Source: Candidatus Omnitrophota bacterium
GTDB taxonomy: Bacteria > Hinthialibacterota > Hinthialibacteria > OLB16
NCBI GenBank assembly: GCA_020632575.1
Contig: JACKFH010000042.1
Coordinates: 1-30,042 of the forward strand
DNA length: 30,042 nt
Direction: 5' to 3'
In this document: positions 1 to 7,679 of the stretch, one piece after another
How positions within the stretch are numbered: position 1 is the stretch's first letter
Layout of the letters: each line of letters begins with the position of its first letter
Program-made: the position numbers and the translations under genes
The notes under the pieces: model-generated
What the model saw: only the letters and a program-made list of their open reading frames with translations
What the model was told of the DNA's origin: nothing
The model's database searches: none

Positions 1-62
1 ATCTGAGTGAATGAGGAATCCATGATACGACCCCAGCCGGTTTAGGTAAAGAACTCATTTTG

Positions 63-71
63 TGATATAAT
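63..71 (+). promoter_or_regulatory. extended -10 promoter candidate
   Basis: TGATATAAT is an extended -10 element: TG, one base, then a perfect TATAAT at 66-71. No good -35 is seen 16-18 bp upstream, as is common for extended -10 promoters. It would start transcription near 78 and give a leader of about 220 nt before the DUF1573 gene. That leader contains the hairpin at 125-167. Confidence 0.4.
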
Positions 72-124
72 CGGGATGATTCGGGAGTTTTTCATGGTTT
101 GAAGGAGTCGCGACTCGCCTCGAC

Positions 125-167
125 GGAGACCCGGAGGAGGGTGGACCCTTGACTGTGCGGGGTCTCC
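125..167 (+). other. nested inverted repeat in leader
   Basis: GGAGACCC (125-132) pairs with GGGTCTCC (160-167). Between them AGGGT-GG-ACCCT (138-149) forms a second, inner hairpin. It lies in the presumed 5' leader of the DUF1573 gene. It could be a structured leader, a protein-binding site or the terminator of an upstream gene outside the window. There is no T-run after it. Confidence 0.4.
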
Positions 168-296
168 TGTGAACACTCTTAGAGAGTAGAAAATTAGGCG
201 TGGAATTCGCCTGGGCATTGCTCGCGAAAACGTTTGTATCCTCGCCTTGTGGCCAGCAGGCCGCTTTCATCAATCCTCAATGACTTGGAGTTGGAA

Positions 297-1418
297 ATGC
301 TTTCGATCAAGAATTGCCTGAAGATTTCCGTTTGCGGTTTCATTCTGCTGTTGGGAGGGCTCGCCTATTCCGGCGAGGACGATATACAACCCGTTTCCGA
401 CGCTCCCGCCCAAAGCGCAGCCACTTCCGAAGCGAGTTTGGCGCGAATGACCGTGATCGATGGGGAACACGACTTTGGGGTGATCCGCGAGGGCGAAATC
501 GAAAAGGTGGATTACACCTTCAAATTCAAAAACACCGGTCAAGAGAACCTGAAAATCCTGAAGGTCAAACCCTCCTGCGGATGCACAAAGGCCGAACCCT
601 CCTCGAAGGATCTGGCCCCGGGCGAGGAGGCGACTCTGGTCGCCGAGATGAAGTTGAAGGGCAAGAGTGGCGCCTCGACTGTCAGTGTCACGGTGGACAC
701 CAACGACCCGACTCAGCCCACCCAGGTCTTCCGACTCAAGGGGACCATCCTCACCCCCATGCGAATCATTCCGGCTCTGATGGATTTTGGCGGAGTGGGG
801 CATGATGAAACCAAGAGCCGGAGCCTGAATGTCACTTCGCAAGTTCTCGATGGCGATCCCATTGTTAAGATTCTCAAACTCTTCGCCGACTCTCCTCAAG
901 TTCAAGCGGTGACCCGCGAGGAGACAACCCGGGTGGTCAACAAAGGGGATGAAACCTACCGCGAGATCACTCGGCCGGTGGAGGTGACGGTCACCGGCGG
1001 GGACGAGATGGGACAGAAGGATGCCAAACTGTTCATCGTGACTGACAGTGTCAATGAGCCGACCCAGACCGTCCAAGTCCGTTGGAAGTTGGAGGGGGAT
1101 ATTGAGAAACAGCCCTCCAAGGTTTACGTTTCGAAAATCAAGGACCGGACCATCGACCGGGCGTTGACCCTGCGGTCGCGCACCGGGAAAGAGTTCCATG
1201 TTTCGGGGATCAAGACGCTGATCGAAAAGGGCACGGGCGATTTCATCGATGTTGAACCGGTCAGCGACTCATCGGCGGACACCAAGAAGTACATGATTCG
1301 AATCAAGGATGACGGGGTCGAGAGATCGCGCGAGACCTGCCAGGGGGAGATTGTCTTCGAGACCGATCATCCCGAAATGAAGATGGTCAAGGTCCCGTTT
1401 GTGGCGGTGTTCCGTTAA
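297..1418 (+). CDS. secreted DUF1573 domain protein
   Basis: 373 residues. The start at ATG 297 is chosen over an upstream in-frame TTG at 234, because GGAG (287-290) sits 6 nt before it and it opens directly with a signal peptide (hydrophobic 11-24, likely cleavage after AYS, residue 25). Residues about 58-130 match the DUF1573 family: an HDFG start, a FKFKNTG core and the hallmark SCGCT at 93-97, followed by LAPGE and a VDTNDP strand. This is an immunoglobulin-like fold, common in secreted proteins of Bacteroidetes and Planctomycetes. A second beta-rich stretch follows (about 140-373) and may be a repeat of a similar fold. The biochemical role is unknown. The 3' end overlaps the convergent SGNH gene by 32 bp. 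The family call is firm; no function is claimed. Confidence 0.85.
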   Translation: MLSIKNCLKISVCGFILLLGGLAYSGEDDIQPVSDAPAQSAATSEASLARMTVIDGEHDFGVIREGEIEKVDYTFKFKNTGQENLKILKVKPSCGCTKAEPSSKDLAPGEEATLVAEMKLKGKSGASTVSVTVDTNDPTQPTQVFRLKGTILTPMRIIPALMDFGGVGHDETKSRSLNVTSQVLDGDPIVKILKLFADSPQVQAVTREETTRVVNKGDETYREITRPVEVTVTGGDEMGQKDAKLFIVTDSVNEPTQTVQVRWKLEGDIEKQPSKVYVSKIKDRTIDRALTLRSRTGKEFHVSGIKTLIEKGTGDFIDVEPVSDSSADTKKYMIRIKDDGVERSRETCQGEIVFETDHPEMKMVKVPFVAVFR

Positions 1419-2469
1419 GGCTGGTTTCGGAACTGTCTGGAGTCTCAACATTGGGGGGACTGGGCGCCAGCCCGGTCCCCCTTAAATATTTTTGCAGATC
1501 CTCGGCGATCATCCGGTGCCCCTCCTCGGTCGGATGCCAGGGGTCGAAGGAGAGAGCCTCAGCGTCCGTGCCGCGAAACACCGGCCAGAGGGCGTGGACA
1601 TAGAAACCTCGCTTTTTGAATTCGGCGGCCAGTTGCTTTTCCAGATTCTCGTCGGGGTAGTCCTCGCCCTTCCAACGGAAGGCGGGCATCTGCACCATGA
1701 GGACAGGGACTCCAGCCTCCTGGGAAACCTTCTGAAGCCGATCCAGATTGGCCATCACCTCCTCCCAATAAAGGCGATGAATCACCTCGGGGTAGCCCCC
1801 CGCTCCCGATCGTCCCATCCGGTCAGCCGCCCACCACCTTCGAAAACGTTGGAACGCATCCCAAAGATAGATCTTGGGTGGATCGAAATATCGAGCCAAC
1901 CCGCCATCCACCTCATCGGGATCGTTGAGGACATAAATCACCATCACCAAATCCGGCTTGTAGTCGAGTCCTCGGGTTTCAAGAAGTCGAACCTCTTGCC
2001 CGGTGGAATAGCCCATGACCCCGAGGTTGAAGATTTCGATGGGAGGCGAGGCGTCGGGAATTCCCTCGTTGAGTCTCCCCTCGAGGAGTTGAAGGAAGGC
2101 ATCCTGGGTGTCGACTCCAAACCCCCAGGCCACTGAGTCGCCGAGCGCAACAATGCGGAAAGAATCACGGTCCTCGTCCAAATCGAAGGGATCGTCGCGG
2201 AACCCCTCTTCATTGATACGGGTCATGACCCCGGGTTCCTTGCCCGGCTCCTCGGATCCGGGTTTCATTTCATAGACCAATACGGGATCGTCCGATTTCC
2301 TATAGATCGAAACGAACTTGGCCTCCTCCGTCTCCTGGTAGAGGTTCATGCGATAACGAATGCGAGCCCCCCATTCCGCGAGGAGGATGATTGGAATCAT
2401 TAGGATCACGAGGGTGATCAGGGTGAAAAGTAGGGTCTTTTTCCAGTCTCGTTTCATATCCGCTCTCAT
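1387..2469 (-). CDS. membrane-anchored SGNH/GDSL hydrolase
   Basis: About 360 residues. The N-terminus has a positive charge cluster then one membrane helix (about residues 12-31), so the catalytic domain probably faces the periplasm. SGNH blocks are visible: GDSVAWG (110-116, nucleophile Ser), FNLGVMGYS (block II glycine), YVLND (block III Asn about 172) and DPWHP (Asp 299, His 302, catalytic Asp-x-x-His). This family removes or transfers acyl groups, often on polysaccharides. The substrate cannot be read. Alternative starts are TTG 2481 and ATG 2457; none has a strong Shine-Dalgarno. The C-terminal 20 or so residues are a Pro/Ser/Thr-rich tail that overlaps the end of the DUF1573 gene. It diverges from the O-antigen-ligase-like gene, which suggests a shared envelope glycan role. 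Confidence 0.85.
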   Translation of the reverse strand: MRADMKRDWKKTLLFTLITLVILMIPIILLAEWGARIRYRMNLYQETEEAKFVSIYRKSDDPVLVYEMKPGSEEPGKEPGVMTRINEEGFRDDPFDLDEDRDSFRIVALGDSVAWGFGVDTQDAFLQLLEGRLNEGIPDASPPIEIFNLGVMGYSTGQEVRLLETRGLDYKPDLVMVIYVLNDPDEVDGGLARYFDPPKIYLWDAFQRFRRWWAADRMGRSGAGGYPEVIHRLYWEEVMANLDRLQKVSQEAGVPVLMVQMPAFRWKGEDYPDENLEKQLAAEFKKRGFYVHALWPVFRGTDAEALSFDPWHPTEEGHRMIAEDLQKYLRGTGLAPSPPNVETPDSSETSLNGTPPQTGP

Positions 2470-2571
2470 CTTATAACCCAAATCCGATTGGCGATCCTAC
2501 CCGCTTGACGTTTTCCCCCGGCAAGCCACACGATTCCCACCAATGAAATCGCTTGGATTCGAACCTATCCG

Positions 2572-5391
2572 ATGAACTCACGCCTCTCTTTCTACTGCGG
2601 TCTCGCCTCCCGAGCCATCTGTCTGAGCTCTCCAGGAGTAGTGGTGTTCGCCTATTGGAATCCGATTTTTTCCGATCCCTTGGTGATCAAGGAACTGCTT
2701 GGCGCCACGCTGGGTCTTGTGGCCTTTCTGACATGGTGGATCTGGCGAGGTTCGGGCAGGGTCCATGTTTACCTCCCCAACCCACTTGCCCGACCGATGG
2801 CTTACCTCTGTTTCTGGGGGCTCCTAACCATTGCGTGGCCATGGGTGGAACCCAAACAGATGGCTTTCCACCATTGGGTCAACTTCGCGGGATTCCTTTT
2901 GTACTTCCCTCCCCTGTTTTCGTTCGGGGCGAGCCCTCGGTTCCGAAGGACCTATCTGGTCATCCTGTTTTTGTCCATCGCGGGAATGTTGGCCCTCGCG
3001 GCATTTCAGATCAATGGGATTTCACTCGGTGGGTTGTTGTCGGTCGCGGGGGAGAGTTCGAGGAAACGGATCGGACTCACCATCGGGCACAACAACGGTG
3101 TCTCGCCGATTCTCTTGTTCGCCTCCTTCCTCGCTCTCGGAGTCGGATTGAGGGTGCGATCCCTTGTTCTGAAGATCCCTTTCCTACTGACCACGATCGC
3201 ATGCTGGCTTCTGATTTTGTTCTTTTTGTTGACTCGATCGACGATTCTTGGGCTGGGGGTCGGGCTTTTGGTTCTACTCGGATTGAACCTGGTTCCCCTC
3301 TTTCGGGAGAGGCGGGGCGGTCACAAGCATCTGAAAAAGGTTTTGGCCGGAGGATTGGTCGGGCTCCTTCTCCTTGGCATCGCGGCGGGGAGCGTTGTGT
3401 TTCGGGGAGGGAGTATCAAAGGGGAATACGATCCCAACCTGGCGCGCAACATCGCCGACCGTCTTCGGACTCTCAACCCGGAGTTCCTGATGGTGGACAG
3501 CCGGGCAAGGCTCTGGGCGATCGGGGCGCTGATGATGGCGGACCATCCGCTTTTCGGGACAGGTTTCTCGACCGCGAAATTCGAATACCCCAAATATCAA
3601 GCGTTGTTCTTTGAAAAATATCCGGATTTCCCAGCCGGCCCGACCCCCAAACACTCCGCGCGGTTGCATAACGACTACCTGCAATGGGGGGTCGAATGCG
3701 GCGCGGTTGGATTGACACTGCTTTTGTGGGCGGTGTTCGTCTTCTTCAAAACGGGATGGGTGTGGATGGTTCGCGCGAACGGTCTCTCGCCCGGCGCGCG
3801 GTTTCAACAATCCTGTTTCTTTGTCGCGCTGTTTGTGGTCCTGATGGACGCGTTCTTCAGTTTCCCCGCCCACATCGCCCCGATCGCGATCTTTATCCCG
3901 GGATTGCTGATGCTTTGGATCTCACAAGTCGAATCACCGGTCGAGGAGGAGATTTCGGAAAGGAAGCTGGCGCCCAACCAGAGAGCGATCGCGGCGGCGT
4001 TGATCTGGACCCTGCTCGCGGTCCCGGTCGGGTTTGGCCGTGCGCGTCCCGCTGGGTATGTCGCTCAGACCGGCGTCTTCGTTCCACTTCTCGCTCAATT
4101 TGTCGGCCGCACTCATGAGGGTGAATTGGAAGCGCTCAGCGGGGATATCAAATCGGAGTTTGAACGAATGCGTCGGCAACTCAGCGCCGGCACCCTTAAA
4201 AGCCTCGCGGATCTCAACAACTTTCTCGATCTGATCGATGTTATTGAGGCCAAATACGAAAAGGTTGAGGAGATTATCCCATTCGCCGGCCAGGGGATGT
4301 TCTACGCCGGGGATTTCGAGATGCGAACCCATGTCTTTCTGACCGACTACGGTCGCGAAATCAAGGGAACGGTGGACCGACTTTCCAAAACCTCCACACC
4401 GAACGAGGCCAAGGAGATCAAGGAGCGGCTGGTGAAAGTCTACAAGGATCTGGACGAGCACTTGCCCCGAGCGGAGAGGTATTACCAAGACTCGCTCAAG
4501 TCCTATCGTTGGCATGGTCTGTATTGGACCCTGGGTCTGGTGCAGTGGGAACTGTCGATGCGCGGGGGAGCCTCCTCGAAGTTGGTGGATTCGGCGCGAG
4601 AATCGCTGGAGACCGGTCGGAGAATCTTTCCCAACGAGGACCGTTTCTTTCTCGAACTCGACATTGCGCTTCGAGTGGGCGACGCCTCGGAGGCAGTCGG
4701 ATTAGCCACTGAGCTGATGAGGAGGAATCCAGGGCTGCTCATCGATCAGGTCTTTCCGAAGATCGCGGAGAGGAGTGTGCGCCGAGACCGCATCACCGGA
4801 CAAATGCGACTGGATCCGGCGATGGGAGAATTCTTCAAAATCCTCCTTCCCCAACTCGGTTCAGACCGCATGGATGTCCTTCTCTATGCCCTCACCATCC
4901 TCGATTACGGGAACTCGGAGGACCTCGCCAAGGCCTACGCAACGAAGGCCAAGGAGAATTTGTCGCCCCTCGAAAGCGTGTTTATCGATTACCGGGTGTT
5001 GAAAGATCGGAAGGACCTTGAGGATCTTTCTGAGCAGCTTCAAATCTATCGAGAAGCGATCGAGTCGGCCACTCCCCCCGCCCCGAACACACGCGCCTTC
5101 TTCCTATCCGACTTGCAGCGATTTGCGCCGGCATCGGCGAACCTCGAGGAGTGGGAGAGGGAGGTCCGCAATCTGTTGAACACCCCCGATCTGCCGCTTC
5201 CGATGGCTCTTGGTTGGCACATGCTCGCGCAGGAGTCTTACGCTAAGGGGAAATGGGTGGAGACTTGGCGCCGTATGATGCAAGCCGACTCGATGATGAC
5301 CTGGCAGATGCACAATGGCCTGGACGGGCGACGGAACGGGACCATCGATGCGACACTCTGGGGCGTCGCGTATCCGCTGACCATGAATTGA
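2572..5391 (+). CDS. O-antigen ligase-like membrane protein with helical C-terminal half
   Basis: 939 residues starting at ATG 2572; the Shine-Dalgarno is poor. Residues about 15-470 hold roughly ten or more membrane helices with the Wzy/WaaL (PF04932) pattern: GHNN at 172-175, a TRS after a helix (221-223), then a large loop with SRARLW (310-315), DHPLFGTGF and LHNDYLQWG (His 366, Asn, Asp), followed by further helices to about residue 450. Enzymes of this kind join or polymerise lipid-linked glycans at the outer face of the inner membrane. Residues about 490-939 are soluble and mostly helical, TPR-like in feel but without a clean repeat that I could register. Such ligase-TPR fusions occur in environmental bacteria. 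Whether it acts as ligase, polymerase or protein O-glycosyltransferase cannot be told. Confidence 0.85.
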   Translation: MNSRLSFYCGLASRAICLSSPGVVVFAYWNPIFSDPLVIKELLGATLGLVAFLTWWIWRGSGRVHVYLPNPLARPMAYLCFWGLLTIAWPWVEPKQMAFHHWVNFAGFLLYFPPLFSFGASPRFRRTYLVILFLSIAGMLALAAFQINGISLGGLLSVAGESSRKRIGLTIGHNNGVSPILLFASFLALGVGLRVRSLVLKIPFLLTTIACWLLILFFLLTRSTILGLGVGLLVLLGLNLVPLFRERRGGHKHLKKVLAGGLVGLLLLGIAAGSVVFRGGSIKGEYDPNLARNIADRLRTLNPEFLMVDSRARLWAIGALMMADHPLFGTGFSTAKFEYPKYQALFFEKYPDFPAGPTPKHSARLHNDYLQWGVECGAVGLTLLLWAVFVFFKTGWVWMVRANGLSPGARFQQSCFFVALFVVLMDAFFSFPAHIAPIAIFIPGLLMLWISQVESPVEEEISERKLAPNQRAIAAALIWTLLAVPVGFGRARPAGYVAQTGVFVPLLAQFVGRTHEGELEALSGDIKSEFERMRRQLSAGTLKSLADLNNFLDLIDVIEAKYEKVEEIIPFAGQGMFYAGDFEMRTHVFLTDYGREIKGTVDRLSKTSTPNEAKEIKERLVKVYKDLDEHLPRAERYYQDSLKSYRWHGLYWTLGLVQWELSMRGGASSKLVDSARESLETGRRIFPNEDRFFLELDIALRVGDASEAVGLATELMRRNPGLLIDQVFPKIAERSVRRDRITGQMRLDPAMGEFFKILLPQLGSDRMDVLLYALTILDYGNSEDLAKAYATKAKENLSPLESVFIDYRVLKDRKDLEDLSEQLQIYREAIESATPPAPNTRAFFLSDLQRFAPASANLEEWEREVRNLLNTPDLPLPMALGWHMLAQESYAKGKWVETWRRMMQADSMMTWQMHNGLDGRRNGTIDATLWGVAYPLTMN

Positions 5392-5412
5392 ACTCCCGGA
5401 GACGTCCGAACA

Positions 5413-5787
5413 CTACCTTCCACCGCCAAGCGCAGGAGAACCACGGAATCTGAGGCGGCGTTGGCCGGTGAGGTGATCGGGATGGACAAACCAATCGCCC
5501 CGAGTGGAACGTTGCAGAATCTGGCCCGCAGCTGTGGAGCTTTGACCGGCGGACATGATAAACACCAAACCGCTGGCGACAGTCCCGCCCGCGGCGTAGC
5601 AAGCCTTGACCGGAGTGTAGAGGATCGAACACCCGACCGCGCCGACTCCAAGAAGTCCCTTCTCCATCGGAGTCCGTTCCAAATACGAAACTTGCGCATG
5701 CGTCTGCGCGGGAGTGGAAACGGTTCCAAACCCCAGGAATATAATCGCGACAAGGAAATTCAACCGAGGTCCAAATCGTTCAATCAT
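5413..5787 (-). CDS. small secreted protein of unknown function
   Basis: 124 residues with a signal peptide (hydrophobic 10-22, likely cleavage after THA near residue 31). The mature part has a Gly/Ala-rich hydrophobic stretch with two cysteines (GCSILYTPVKACYAAGG) and a C-terminal motif GDWFVHPDHLTGQRRLRFRG. I recall similar endings (GDYVV-PEHL-G---L-F-G) in uncharacterised secreted proteins of several phyla, so it is probably a conserved family, but I cannot name it. Its ATG overlaps the TGA of the upstream 619-residue gene (ATGA, 5784-5787), indicating translational coupling. The short Gly-rich hydrophobic segment could insert in a membrane. Confidence 0.7.
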   Translation of the reverse strand: MIERFGPRLNFLVAIIFLGFGTVSTPAQTHAQVSYLERTPMEKGLLGVGAVGCSILYTPVKACYAAGGTVASGLVFIMSAGQSSTAAGQILQRSTRGDWFVHPDHLTGQRRLRFRGSPALGGGR

Positions 5788-7643
5788 GGTTCGTCATCGG
5801 ACTCTGGAATCGGGAAGAGCATCAGGCTCCGCGAAAGTTTTTCCGCCGAGTCCTCGGTATCGACTCGAAGGTAAGCGTCGGGAGCGGGGATCCCCGTGAA
5901 GATTTCCATGGCCAAGCTAATGATGCCGAGGGTCACCGGATCGCCGCCGCCCATCATGGATAGCATCATCTTCGCGCCTTTCAGTTCATCGACCTGCTGT
6001 CGCCAGGTCGTGGATAGATCGTCATACACGACGGAGGTGGGATTGTCTGACCAGATGCGTTGGAGATCGTCCCATCGAGGGTGACTGTCGAAAGAAAAAC
6101 CGGTCGGTTCCTTGATCTGACGAATGACTTCCGGCAGGGACTTGGATCGGGGGTTGGTGGTTGCCACCAAAACATCGAGATCGGCGGACCAACCCCAGGC
6201 GGCTTCACCCATCAGGCCGGCCACAAGCTGGGTGAAGGTGACTCCCTCGATATTGGCGCGAGTCGGGTTGAGTTGGTAAGTTTCGAGAATCTCATCCAAT
6301 CGGGTCAGGAGGTTTTGGACTTTCTCGTCCTGGTTTGTTTCTAGTATCAGATAGGACTCGTTGTTGACCAATCGAAATCCGGCGAATGAAGCCTGGTCGG
6401 AACGCCGAGTCAAAAGCGCGAACTCGTTTCCAAGCGCGGGGAATAGGTCCTCGCCCAGGTCCAAGTCGATTGAGGTCTGAATATCTTTCCAGGCTGCCAA
6501 CAGGTCCTCACCACCGGGAAAAACTTTGATCCGATCCAGGATGAATTGATAGACCTGGCGGAGGTCCGGCAAGGAGTAGGCACTCCCACGGAGGAGTTCC
6601 GGCTGAATCAAGGTCAAAAACCGATCGGAAAGAGGAGGAGATTCGAGGAGGGGAGCAATGTCGGCTCCTTCCTCGACCCGCCAGACTGTCGAGGTCTCGA
6701 TCCCATTCTTGGTCGGCCCGCTTGTGGAGACCAGGATTCCGAAACCTCCCAAGTCCTTCACCAAACGCATCATGGGATCGTGGTAATCCTCCCCATCCCC
6801 GCCGGTCAGAAAATCCATGTCGTTTTCGACCTGTTGGAGTTTTTTCAACGTCTCCATGTCATCCTTGAAGAGTTCTTCCATGGTTTCATCGAGGACAAGG
6901 GAGGAGTGCATCTCTGGTTCGAGTCCTTCGATCATGTGGGCAATGGTTTCGGCCACCGCATGGAAATCGATGACCAACCCCGAGTCCACCGACTCGATGT
7001 TTCTTCCCCAGAGATCGGAAAAGCCTTCCCTTTCTTTCAAGCCTTTTCCCAAGAGCGCGTCCTCGAGGGTGTGGTGCAGGGTTATCCAGGTCGAATCCCC
7101 GGAGGATTCGAGATAGATCCAATCGGTCTCTTCCTCATCCACAACGATCGACAAAATGATTCGATTGCCTTCCTCACGCACCTTGGAGCCCTCGAACCAT
7201 CCGGACACCACTTTGAGGAGATTGTGGAAGGCCTCATGAACTTGTTCAGTTTGTCCATCAGGAGCATCGGCGCGGAGGGTGAACATCGGGATTCCCAACT
7301 CTCCAGACCAAATCACCAGGGAGATAGGCATGTCGGCGAGGGCGTTCCAATCCACATTTTCCACCAACTCATCCACCTTGGCTTCCATGGTGGCGGATTC
7401 GTTTTCGATCTGGGCCTCTTTAAGAATGGCAGGAAGGAGATCCTCGCGAATTCCCTCTAGAATCTGGTCGCCCAACTCGGGGGCTCGGATCGATTCCCAA
7501 AGCGAGTTCCATCCCTCCAACGAGACTCCCACCAGGACATTTTCGCCCACTTCATCGAAGGGGCACTTCGGACTTTCGGCGTTGGCAACAGCTGGAATGA
7601 ATAAGCTGAGCAAGATCCAAACAGGGTTGATGGTGTTTTTCAC
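5784..7643 (-). CDS. secreted protein of unknown function, DUF3352-like in feel
   Basis: 619 residues, GTG start at 7643 supported by a full AGGAGG six bases upstream. It has a signal peptide with likely cleavage after ANA (residue 22). The mature protein alternates helices and strands with phrases such as DLFPALGNEFALL and repeated 'load and score' segments, resembling the DUF3352 type of secreted protein. That resemblance is from memory and is weak. No catalytic motif is seen. It is the third gene of a minus-strand operon and is coupled to the small secreted protein downstream. Treat the function as unknown. Confidence 0.75.
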   Translation of the reverse strand: MKNTINPVWILLSLFIPAVANAESPKCPFDEVGENVLVGVSLEGWNSLWESIRAPELGDQILEGIREDLLPAILKEAQIENESATMEAKVDELVENVDWNALADMPISLVIWSGELGIPMFTLRADAPDGQTEQVHEAFHNLLKVVSGWFEGSKVREEGNRIILSIVVDEEETDWIYLESSGDSTWITLHHTLEDALLGKGLKEREGFSDLWGRNIESVDSGLVIDFHAVAETIAHMIEGLEPEMHSSLVLDETMEELFKDDMETLKKLQQVENDMDFLTGGDGEDYHDPMMRLVKDLGGFGILVSTSGPTKNGIETSTVWRVEEGADIAPLLESPPLSDRFLTLIQPELLRGSAYSLPDLRQVYQFILDRIKVFPGGEDLLAAWKDIQTSIDLDLGEDLFPALGNEFALLTRRSDQASFAGFRLVNNESYLILETNQDEKVQNLLTRLDEILETYQLNPTRANIEGVTFTQLVAGLMGEAAWGWSADLDVLVATTNPRSKSLPEVIRQIKEPTGFSFDSHPRWDDLQRIWSDNPTSVVYDDLSTTWRQQVDELKGAKMMLSMMGGGDPVTLGIISLAMEIFTGIPAPDAYLRVDTEDSAEKLSRSLMLFPIPESDDEP

Positions 7644-7679
7644 TAGAGCCTCCTGAGCCTTCGCTCATTCTATAGAGAA

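Noticed and set aside
55..273. 72-residue open frame on the minus strand upstream of the DUF1573 gene
   Set aside because: Low-complexity, no recognisable domain, and it overlaps the presumed promoter and leader.
270..1199. 309-residue minus-strand open frame opposite the DUF1573 gene
   Set aside because: Antisense shadow of a clear family member; composition is that of a codon-mirrored frame with no domain.
2548..2575. GGTTCGAATCC on the minus strand, like a tRNA T-loop
   Set aside because: The flanking five bases on each side do not pair as a T-stem (only 3 of 5), and no anticodon or acceptor arms fit.
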